Assembly (NCBI GenBank): GCA_031269135.1
Contig: JAISZP010000242.1
Span: 1-11,055 of the forward strand
Origin: Deltaproteobacteria bacterium
GTDB taxonomy: Bacteria > Desulfobacterota > Desulfarculia > Adiutricales > Adiutricaceae
Length of the DNA: 11,055 bases
Direction: 5' to 3'
In this document: positions 1 through 5,847 of the stretch, in pieces
Layout of the letters: each line of letters opens with the position of its first letter
Numbering within the stretch: the first letter of the stretch is position 1
Program-made: the position numbers and the translations under genes
The notes under the pieces: generated by a model
Seen by the model: only the letters and a program-made list of their open reading frames with translations
The model's database searches: none
Told to the model about the DNA's origin: nothing

Positions 1-45
1 GATGCAATGGAGTGACTGGAGTTCAGACGTGTGCTCTTCCGATCT
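1..45 (+). other. Untrimmed Illumina TruSeq index adapter (not genomic)
   Basis: Bases 12-45 match the 34-base TruSeq index-side adapter (it begins GTGACTGGAGTTCAGACG and ends GCTCTTCCGATCT). Bases 1-3 (GAT) fit the end of the P7 sequence that precedes the index in this oligo, which leaves GCAATGGA (4-11) as an 8-base sample index. The full P7, index and adapter order is therefore visible. This is library-construction sequence left at a contig end. No gene, start site or homology should be assigned to it, and the insert begins at base 46. Confidence 0.97.
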
Positions 46-53
46 TCAGTCTG

Positions 54-130
54 TTTAGTCTCTCTTTTTGTTTAGTCGGTCTTTGTTCAATCGCTCTTTA
101 TTTAGTCGCTCTTGGTTTAGTCTCTCTTGA
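54..130. repeat. 15-bp imperfect tandem repeat at contig end
   Basis: Five units of the form TTTAGTCGCTCTTNN follow each other at 54-70, 71-85, 86-100, 101-115 and 116-130. The four inner units are exactly 15 bp. The outermost unit, next to the adapter, is 17 bp because of a run of five T. Read on the minus strand the array encodes a pentapeptide repeat (L-N-K/Q-E-R). Read on the plus strand one frame is open from the contig edge to TAG at 150-152 and gives a hydrophobic peptide. The array probably explains why the assembly stopped here. Its coding status is undecided. Confidence 0.8.
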
Positions 131-270
131 TTTGAAAGAGTCGGAGCGCTAGTTCGACGCTTGCCTTGGCCAATCTTAAGACTCCGCCGACCAAAAAACC
201 TACCGGAATCGCACCTACCGCTCATACTTCGATTGACACTGCCTGCAAGCCGGCCAATACCCTTTTTCAT
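55..270 (-). CDS. Doubtful small ORF with pentapeptide repeats
   Basis: This 71-codon frame starts with ATG at 270, inside the last 56 bases of the radical SAM gene, and stops at 55. The product is very basic. It ends in five L-N-x-x-R type repeats encoded by the 15-bp tandem array. AGGGG sits directly against the ATG with no spacer, so it is a poor ribosome site. The stop arises only because the outermost repeat unit is 17 rather than 15 bases long. With a 15-base unit the frame would run on into the adapter. I recognise no family. It may be a spurious frame through a repeat, or the start of a longer basic repeat protein cut by the contig end. Confidence 0.15.
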   Translation of the reverse strand: MKKGIGRLAGSVNRSMSGRCDSGRFFGRRSLKIGQGKRRTSAPTLSNQERLNQERLNKERLNKDRLNKKRD

Positions 271-1312
271 CCCCTAAAAGAGATTCCCTAAGATCTTTCA
301 AAGATTTTCCCTCCCAAATTTGCCGCAAGCTTTTATCATGAACGTTACCCATCGTCAGTTCTAAAGCCGACAAGTCGCAACAAGGAAGCACTTGTCCGTC
401 ATGCCTCACCAAGAGCCGTTTAAAGGGCTGGGCGCATCGCCCGGAGGGCGGGGGGACGCTTCCGCCTGCCGGAAAAAGGCCTGGCGAATCCGGTTGGTAG
501 CGTCCGTAGTATTGAAGGGAGAAGAAATCCACCTTCCCTTCCCACTGACTGATGAAAGCGCTTAATTCAGATTCGTTTAAAGATGTAAGACAAAAACTCA
601 GCCGCACCAAGGGAAGCTTTAAATGAGCTTGTTTTCTTAGAGCCAAGAGCTGCAAGATATTTTGCTTCACCTCTTTAAAATCCGAGCCGGGTCTCACAAG
701 TCTGTAAGTCGATTCAGTGGCCGCGTCCAAACTGATCATGATTCTGGTGAGTCCCGCTTCAATCAAAGCCTTGGAAACGTCTTTGCTTAACAATAATCCG
801 TTGGTGTTGAACATCGCTTCGATTAGGCCTTTTTGCCTCCCAAAGGCCACTAAATCGGGCAGTTGCGGAGCCAGCAGCGGTTCCCAAAGTCCTCCAAAAC
901 CCATGGACGCTTGGCCGGCCTCGACGCCTTCTTCGATCAGTTTTTTTACGAGATTGATTGAAAGCTGCGGGGACGCGGGATCCGCCGGGCGATCGCCTTG
1001 AGGTCTCCGACTCATCAGACACATAGGGCAACGCAGGTTGCAGACGGATTTGAGTTCGTAGTCGACGTGGAGAGGAAATGGATGGATTTGTCGGAAGGTT
1101 TTGGCCAAATCCCATCGCCTTCGGTAATCGTAAAATCGTTGACCGAGTACCGAACCTAAGACGGCGTTGGGGTCGGTTTTCGAGAGAAACCTTGAAACCT
1201 TTCTTGAGTCGGTGAAAAATTCAACCACTTTTTCTTCATTATTCAAGTCCTCGCCGACGCAGCTGAAGTGAAGATTTGCCTCGGGTCCGATTTTTTCTTC
1301 GGAATCGCTCAC
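215..1312 (-). CDS. Radical SAM/SPASM domain protein, substrate unknown
   Basis: The protein carries the radical SAM cluster motif CNLRCPMC (C-x3-C-x2-C, about residues 91-98), which binds the 4Fe-4S cluster used to cleave S-adenosylmethionine. A typical barrel follows, with G-G-L-W-E-P-L-L and T-N-G-L strands. The C-terminus has a SPASM-like cysteine set (R-C-A-Q-P, L-P-C-C, and C-R-Q-C near the end), expected to hold an auxiliary cluster. I chose GTG at 1312 because it overlaps the mtaB stop as GTGA. A TTG at 1348 would add 12 residues and a longer overlap. Neither start has a clear ribosome site. Translational coupling to mtaB is likely. SPASM proteins often modify peptides or other proteins, but no precursor peptide is visible nearby, so the substrate cannot be named. 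Confidence 0.85.
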   Translation of the reverse strand: MSDSEEKIGPEANLHFSCVGEDLNNEEKVVEFFTDSRKVSRFLSKTDPNAVLGSVLGQRFYDYRRRWDLAKTFRQIHPFPLHVDYELKSVCNLRCPMCLMSRRPQGDRPADPASPQLSINLVKKLIEEGVEAGQASMGFGGLWEPLLAPQLPDLVAFGRQKGLIEAMFNTNGLLLSKDVSKALIEAGLTRIMISLDAATESTYRLVRPGSDFKEVKQNILQLLALRKQAHLKLPLVRLSFCLTSLNESELSAFISQWEGKVDFFSLQYYGRYQPDSPGLFPAGGSVPPPSGRCAQPFKRLLVRHDGQVLPCCDLSALELTMGNVHDKSLRQIWEGKSLKDLRESLLGDEKGYWPACRQCQSKYER

Positions 1313-2601
1313 GGGAGAGCCGTAGCCAAGTCCCAGGGGTTGTCGCAAGGGGCTATGGTCACCTCGATGGCCTCGCCGGGAGTCGCGATGAAGCCTTTAG
1401 GCAGCAGCGCTTGAATGTAGTTGTCGGTCAATATTTTAGCCCTGCCGCTCGCTCGGTGCGGAGTGTTTTCCACCAAAGCCCTGCGGGTGCGTCCAAGTTG
1501 AGTTTTTAAAAAAGTTTGTTTTTTTACTTTTCCCAACCTGCGCAACTGAGACACTCTGCGCCGCTTGACTTCTTCCGGAACGGCCTGCTCCAGCGATGCG
1601 GCTTTAGTGCCCGCTCTGGGAGAAAAAGGAAAGACGTGCAAGTAGCCGAAGGGAAGAAGTTCCAACAATTTTAGGCTTTCTTGAAAATCTTCTTCCGTTT
1701 CAGACGGAAAACCGCAAATGATGTCGGTTCCGAGGTTGAGATCGACGAAATCGTCTTTGAGCCGTTTAAGGATTTCATAAACCCGGCCTTGATCGTATGG
1801 TCGTCTCATCAGAGACAATATGCGATCGCTGCCGCTTTGCACGGGCGCATGGATATGCGGAGCAAGCCAAGAGAATTTTGAAAGGGCGTCGGTCACCAGC
1901 GGTATTTCCAAAGGTTCCAAGGAACTGAGGCGAATTCTCATATCGGCGAGTTCGTCTCCGAAGCCGCCGTCGATCGCGTTTAAGAGATCGGTCAAATTTA
2001 ATTTCGGCTCCAAATCTCCTCCCCAGTGACCTAAGTGTATGCCGGTCAACACCACTTCTTTTATGCCCATATCCAAGTAATTTTCGATGCCCTTCAGAGC
2101 TCTTTCGAGAGGCTGGCTTCTGGAGGAACCTCTGGCTAAAGGCACTGCGCAGTAAGAGCAATTCGCCTTGCAACCGTCTTGGATCTTGTGAAAAGCTCTG
2201 GTGCGGCTTGGCCGAGGGTCGCCGAAGTCGGAGAACTCCGTCAAGTTTTGGGAGACCTCGACGCTTCCTTTGGGAAGATTAAGGCGCCGAATGATGTCGG
2301 CTTTTTCTATTTGACCAAGCACTATGTCGGCCAGTCCAGGACCTGAAAGGGCGCCGGGGTCGATTTGAGCCAAGCAGCCGGTTCCGACGATATTGACCTT
2401 GGGATTCGAGCGCTTTAAGCGTTTGATGATGCTGACGGCCTCCCCGTCGGCTTTGTGGGTGACGGTGCAGGTGTTGACTATCACCAAATCGGCGTCGACC
2501 GCATCCACCATTTCGTAACCGATGGAAGAGAGCATCTGCGACATGGCTGTGGATTCGAATTGATTGACTTTGCAGCCCAGGGTGATTATGGAGGCTTTCA
2601 T
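1309..2601 (-). CDS. mtaB: tRNA t6A37 methylthiotransferase MtaB
   Basis: MtaB adds a methylthio group to C2 of N6-threonylcarbamoyladenosine at position 37 of tRNAs, giving ms2t6A, which stabilises codon-anticodon pairing in the cytoplasm. The order is typical of methylthiotransferases. The N-terminal UPF0004 domain has three cluster cysteines (L-G-C-K-V-N-Q at C10, N-T-C-T at C45, G-T-G-C at C76). The radical SAM motif is C-K-A-N-C-S-Y-C (C144, C148, C151). A basic TRAM-like RNA-binding tail covers about residues 365-430. The LGCKVNQ.ES start is the MtaB form and separates it from MiaB and RimO. At 430 residues it has family length. ATG at 2601 is the start. It lies 33 bp after the carboxypeptidase gene and overlaps the radical SAM gene by 4 bp, so the three are probably co-transcribed. 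Confidence 0.93.
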   Translation of the reverse strand: MKASIITLGCKVNQFESTAMSQMLSSIGYEMVDAVDADLVIVNTCTVTHKADGEAVSIIKRLKRSNPKVNIVGTGCLAQIDPGALSGPGLADIVLGQIEKADIIRRLNLPKGSVEVSQNLTEFSDFGDPRPSRTRAFHKIQDGCKANCSYCAVPLARGSSRSQPLERALKGIENYLDMGIKEVVLTGIHLGHWGGDLEPKLNLTDLLNAIDGGFGDELADMRIRLSSLEPLEIPLVTDALSKFSWLAPHIHAPVQSGSDRILSLMRRPYDQGRVYEILKRLKDDFVDLNLGTDIICGFPSETEEDFQESLKLLELLPFGYLHVFPFSPRAGTKAASLEQAVPEEVKRRRVSQLRRLGKVKKQTFLKTQLGRTRRALVENTPHRASGRAKILTDNYIQALLPKGFIATPGEAIEVTIAPCDNPWDLATALP

Positions 2602-2634
2602 GATGCTTGGCTTCGAAAAAAATGAAGTTCCACG

Positions 2635-4722
2635 CTACCGAGTAGAGGCGGGAACCAAGACGACCTTTCCGGCGAGCTCGTCTTTGGAAAATACGGCCAA
2701 GGAAACGGCGATGGTCGGCATAGTCACCGTCTGCGGGAGATCCGCCGGGAATTGGCGACCTCCCAAAGTAAAGCGCGGCTGGGTTAAGGCAAGATCGTCT
2801 TGGAGTTCCACGCTGCGCACGATTACTTGCTTTCCGGCTTCAACGGACCAGCGCTCGCCTAAATTCAAGACCTTGACTTGTCCGTCGACTTCCAAGGTCA
2901 CCGATAAAAGTTTAGGCTGGATGACGTCCAGGTAGGCGATCGCCAGAATATTCGGGCCGTCCTCCGCTCCAAGCTGGTAGAGCTTGCCTGACGGTTGACC
3001 GATGGAGAATCTCGGGATCATGTCCTTAGCGGTGTTTGCGGTGGTTCCAAGATCGTTTCCGGTTGTGTCCCCTTTTCGTCCGACGAAACCTCTCAGATTC
3101 ATGACCGTGCCGGGCGGGAGATCGGAGGCGTGTTCTATTTGAACCATCTTGACCAAAGCGCCCTTCCTGACCGATAGTTTTTCTTCAGGACGTACGGTCA
3201 CTTTTTGACCGTCCACTTCCAAGATGAAGCCCGTAACGATGGGCGCAGCCGTCTCGCCGCCATCGGCGGGAACTTGGGCCGGGGTAGTTTGAGATGGAGA
3301 TGTTGTTTGAGACGGCGACGCAGTTTGAGATGGAGGTGCAGTTTGAGACGCAGATGCGTCCGGCGGACCTGAAGGCGTGGTCTCGACATTTTCCGTAGGA
3401 GGCGGGCCGTCGCCTGGAAGCCACCCTGCCCCAGCTCCGGCGACCGGTCCGAGCTGCGCCGTCAAAAGCTGCGGAGAACTCTCGGTTGAGCCGGGTTTTA
3501 AAAGTTCCAGTTGCACTTGACCAAACTTGACGTTGTCGCGTCTGGCCAAGATGGTGGTCGGCTTTTGGACGGCCAGGGGAAGCCTTATGTCGTTAAGTCC
3601 GCCCAACCCCATTATATCGACGCTAAGACCTCGGTCGTAGTTGGCGCCGATATGGACCACCTCGACGCTGTCGCCTGGAGCCACCATCAAAGTCTGTCCG
3701 TCGGCCACCGCCACCGGGAGTTTTCCGTTGACCGAGATCACCAGATACCGCAAAGACGGGGGTTCCAGATTAATCCTGGGCTGCTCCGGTATCACCCCGT
3801 AAAGTTCCATGAAGGCGTTGACGGCTAAGTTGTGCTGAAAGATCTTCATCTCAAGCGAGGGCAGTTGTTTCGACGTCTCGATGCCGAAGGCGGGGATGCC
3901 CAAAGAGGTCAGGGCGTAAAAGGTGGCCGACTTTCTTTGTTCTTTGTGAGCTGAAGAATCGGCTAGGGTGTCGTGGTTGGAGAAGTAGAACTTGTATTTC
4001 GGCTCGCTGATGTCTTGGTTGATCATCTCCACGACTTTTCGCGCTTCTTGCCCCAAATGCAGGACTCTACCGGTCTTTGGGTCGGTGTGGACTTCGGCGT
4101 CGGCTATGATGCATTGGCCGTACCTTGAGGGATTGGCCATGTCGCTTTCCCAGACGGGCCTAAAAAATCCCGAGCCGTCATGGAGATTTAAAAACAGATC
4201 GCTTTCCGCCATAAGGTTTTTTATTATGGCCACCCTATCGCTGTCGGGGTCTTTGTCTTGGACCTCGGCGAACTTACGGTTCATGTCCCCATCGGGGCCT
4301 CTGTCGAAGAGGATTATGGACTTGAAATTGGCCCTTGGAACGACTATCAGGTTTCCTCTCTTCAAAGCCATATCCACATACAGATCGGCCGACATGAAGC
4401 CGCCAGGCTCGTCGCCTTGAATGCCTCCCATGATCATGATGGTGGGGCCTTCGTGACGACCGTAGATCTTATAAATCTCCAATTCCTGAGGAGTGCCTTC
4501 GAAGTAGACGATGTGTTGACGGTCGTCCGACGCCGGCAGGGCGATCGGCCAAATGATCGAGACAAGAAAAAACAAGAAAGCTAAAAACAGCGCCTGAAGG
4601 ACGATATCGCCCAAAGAGGCGCCCGGCAAGACATATCGACCGACCGGTTTCGCTTTGGAACCGGTCGGATTTATAGGCTTTGAAAAGATGTTCGAATATG
4701 ATTTTGAAATAGCTGTCGCCAT
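2635..4722 (-). CDS. Csd4/Pgp1-like M99 peptidoglycan carboxypeptidase
   Basis: Likely a membrane-anchored periplasmic zinc carboxypeptidase that trims tripeptide stems of peptidoglycan to dipeptides, as Csd4 (H. pylori) and Pgp1 (C. jejuni) do for helical shape. A signal anchor spans about residues 40-63. The catalytic domain follows: G-G-I-Q-G-D-E-P-G-G gives Q102 and E105, L-N-L-H-D-G-S-G-F gives H181, and F-G-I-E-T-S gives E282. The Gln zinc ligand in place of the usual M14 His is the mark of the M99 group. M-N-R-K-F (about 147-151) may bind the substrate carboxylate. After the enzyme come three beta-type segments that look related (about 325-410, 497-600, 605-690). A Ser/Gln/Thr/Pro linker (about 455-490) separates the first two. 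I prefer ATG at 4722 (695 residues). A longer frame from TTG at 4905 would run through an AT-rich gap containing a terminator. Confidence 0.87.
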   Translation of the reverse strand: MATAISKSYSNIFSKPINPTGSKAKPVGRYVLPGASLGDIVLQALFLAFLFFLVSIIWPIALPASDDRQHIVYFEGTPQELEIYKIYGRHEGPTIMIMGGIQGDEPGGFMSADLYVDMALKRGNLIVVPRANFKSIILFDRGPDGDMNRKFAEVQDKDPDSDRVAIIKNLMAESDLFLNLHDGSGFFRPVWESDMANPSRYGQCIIADAEVHTDPKTGRVLHLGQEARKVVEMINQDISEPKYKFYFSNHDTLADSSAHKEQRKSATFYALTSLGIPAFGIETSKQLPSLEMKIFQHNLAVNAFMELYGVIPEQPRINLEPPSLRYLVISVNGKLPVAVADGQTLMVAPGDSVEVVHIGANYDRGLSVDIMGLGGLNDIRLPLAVQKPTTILARRDNVKFGQVQLELLKPGSTESSPQLLTAQLGPVAGAGAGWLPGDGPPPTENVETTPSGPPDASASQTAPPSQTASPSQTTSPSQTTPAQVPADGGETAAPIVTGFILEVDGQKVTVRPEEKLSVRKGALVKMVQIEHASDLPPGTVMNLRGFVGRKGDTTGNDLGTTANTAKDMIPRFSIGQPSGKLYQLGAEDGPNILAIAYLDVIQPKLLSVTLEVDGQVKVLNLGERWSVEAGKQVIVRSVELQDDLALTQPRFTLGGRQFPADLPQTVTMPTIAVSLAVFSKDELAGKVVLVPASTR
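3287..3358 (-). repeat. 18-bp tandem repeat coding the carboxypeptidase linker
   Basis: Four in-frame 18-bp units begin with GTTTGAGA on the plus strand, at 3287, 3305, 3323 and 3341. They encode a Ser-Gln-Thr-Ala/Thr-x-Pro type hexapeptide repeat inside the M99 carboxypeptidase. The segment is a flexible linker between the first and second accessory beta segments. Multiples of three keep the frame when unit number changes. Confidence 0.85.
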
Positions 4723-4779
4723 ATTTTGAGTTTTTAAAGAGAAAAATGAAGTCGAAACATAACGTAAAATAATACGCGC

Positions 4780-4825
4780 AAAAAATAAAACCAGTTTATG
4801 GGCTTGAACTAGCGCCGCATAAACT
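4780..4825 (-). terminator. Intrinsic terminator after the membrane protein gene
   Basis: On the minus strand AGTTTATG (4825-4818) pairs perfectly with CATAAACT (4800-4793). The stem extends by GGC/GCC (4816-4814 with 4803-4801) around one bulged C and a 10-base loop, about 11 base pairs in all. It is followed by GG and then TTTTATTTTTT (4790-4780). This is the classic stem plus U-tract layout. It lies 64 bp after the stop of the single-pass membrane protein and 58 bp before the carboxypeptidase ATG. It argues that the two are separate or only partly linked transcription units and that the carboxypeptidase does not start upstream at 4905. Confidence 0.78.
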
Positions 4826-4888
4826 AGATGCCGCGCGATACAGCCGTTTAAGTTTATCGGAACAGGCGAACTGATGATGGTCGGAATT

Positions 4889-5836
4889 TTAGGGTCTTTG
4901 CTCAATGGTCATCTTTTTGAGGAAAATAAGTTCCTTGGAGTCTTCTTCCCAAGCTAAGATTTCAGCGTTAAGCACTTGGGCGCCTTCAGGAAGGTCCATC
5001 TTGGCCCGCATCAATTTTGAAGCGATGATATTGTACTTTGTGCCTTTTTCCCATCCTTGCTCGGGCTTGGAGATATCGATCTCCGGGGCGGACATCAGGC
5101 TCAGCGCTCCATTTTTATCCTCAACCAAGCACATGACGATGGTTCGGCCTTTGACCCGCAATCCCGGCTGGGAGTTTTGGCGTAGAACAAAGGAAATCTG
5201 GCCGCGGGCGGAGAGCTTGAAGTCGTCCACGTCGATCGTAGGCTTGTCGGTCGGAACGTTGAGCAAGCTGTGCCAGGAGTTCCAGACGGCTTGCTCGTCC
5301 AAATCAGCCGTCTCGCCCGGCTGGAGCTCAGCGGCGTCAGGATCTTCGGAAGCATCTTCGGAAACAGCTTCAGAAGCATCTTCAGAAGGTTCTTGAGAAG
5401 GCTCTTGAGAAGCATCCTCAGCGGGCGGCTCGGCGTCTTGCGAGCTCTGATCGGCGACGCCGATCAAAGGCGTTTCATCTTCGCCGTCATCGGCCGACAG
5501 TAAAGCTTGGTCCAAAAATTCCAATATTCTCTTGGCTTCTTGCGGGGCGATTTCTTGGGCGGCAGCGTAGTTTTTGATCCTGTACAATTCATCGTTGAAG
5601 TTTTTTGTCTGCTTGACCTGCTGCAATTCCAAGCTGGTTTCGACCAACAGGTAAACGGCCCCCGCCAAAGCGGCTAAAGTCACAAAGCTCGATATCACGA
5701 CAATCCACAGAAAGCACCTTGATAGGTTCATCTGACGGGTGCTCCCGTCAGATCGCATAATCATAAGATGCATTCGCTTAGGACCTTTGTCCCGGCGGTT
5801 AACCATCTTTAGGGGAGTGTTAGGGAACTCCGGCAA
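4889..5836 (-). CDS. Single-pass membrane protein with acidic linker, unknown function
   Basis: I do not recognise a named family. The 315-residue product has a basic cytoplasmic N-terminus (1-41), one membrane span (about 42-65) and a short helical, coiled-coil-like stretch rich in Gln, Lys and Glu (about 66-112). A Ser/Asp/Glu/Pro linker of about 50-60 residues (about 114-178) follows. The compact C-terminal domain of about 110 residues (about 205-312) is predicted by eye to be mostly beta, with I-V-M-C-L-V-E-D and a closing A-E-I-L-A-W strand. Charge places the C-terminus in the periplasm. The TTG start at 5836 follows a consensus ribosome site that shares bases with the upstream gene's stop, so the two are tightly coupled. 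Sitting between two peptidoglycan trimming enzymes, it could anchor or recruit them, much as the single-pass protein Csd5 does in H. pylori. That is an architectural analogy only; I see no homology. Confidence 0.85.
   Translation of the reverse strand: MPEFPNTPLKMVNRRDKGPKRMHLMIMRSDGSTRQMNLSRCFLWIVVISSFVTLAALAGAVYLLVETSLELQQVKQTKNFNDELYRIKNYAAAQEIAPQEAKRILEFLDQALLSADDGEDETPLIGVADQSSQDAEPPAEDASQEPSQEPSEDASEAVSEDASEDPDAAELQPGETADLDEQAVWNSWHSLLNVPTDKPTIDVDDFKLSARGQISFVLRQNSQPGLRVKGRTIVMCLVEDKNGALSLMSAPEIDISKPEQGWEKGTKYNIIASKLMRAKMDLPEGAQVLNAEILAWEEDSKELIFLKKMTIEQRP
5344..5425 (-). repeat. Low-complexity 12-15 bp repeats coding the acidic linker
   Basis: On the plus strand GAAGCATCTTC and TTCTTGAGAAGG-type units recur with 12- and 15-base spacings. 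They encode Ser-Glu-Asp-Ala and Ser-Gln-Glu-Pro runs in the single-pass membrane protein. The array is imperfect and in frame, consistent with expansion by slippage of a disordered periplasmic tether. Confidence 0.65.
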
Positions 5837-5840
5837 GAGG

Positions 5841-5847
5841 CCTCCTA
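5841..5847 (-). promoter_or_regulatory. Consensus ribosome binding site overlapping a stop codon
   Basis: TAGGAGG on the minus strand contains both the TAG stop of the YkuD-family gene (5847-5845) and a full AGGAGG Shine-Dalgarno. It ends 4 bases before the TTG start at 5836. The spacing is slightly short, but the match is the best in the window and supports this TTG start and coupling of the two genes. Confidence 0.75.

Noticed and set aside
3185..3424. Minus-strand frames 3185-3424 and 3198-3389 with Arg/Leu-rich repeats
   Set aside because: They are out-of-frame readings of the 18-bp linker repeat of the carboxypeptidase gene.
4723..4779. TATTAT and TATGTT boxes as a -10 for the carboxypeptidase gene
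   Set aside because: The sequence is so AT-rich that such boxes are expected by chance, and no -35 at proper spacing exceeds about half consensus.
4723..4905. 61-residue N-terminal extension of the carboxypeptidase from TTG 4905
   Set aside because: It would cross an AT-rich stretch with an intrinsic terminator, overlap the previous gene by 17 bp and put an odd extra segment before the normal signal anchor.
5845..5847. Direct readthrough or fusion of the YkuD and membrane protein genes
   Set aside because: A clear TAG stop is followed by a new ribosome site and start in another frame; they are two genes.
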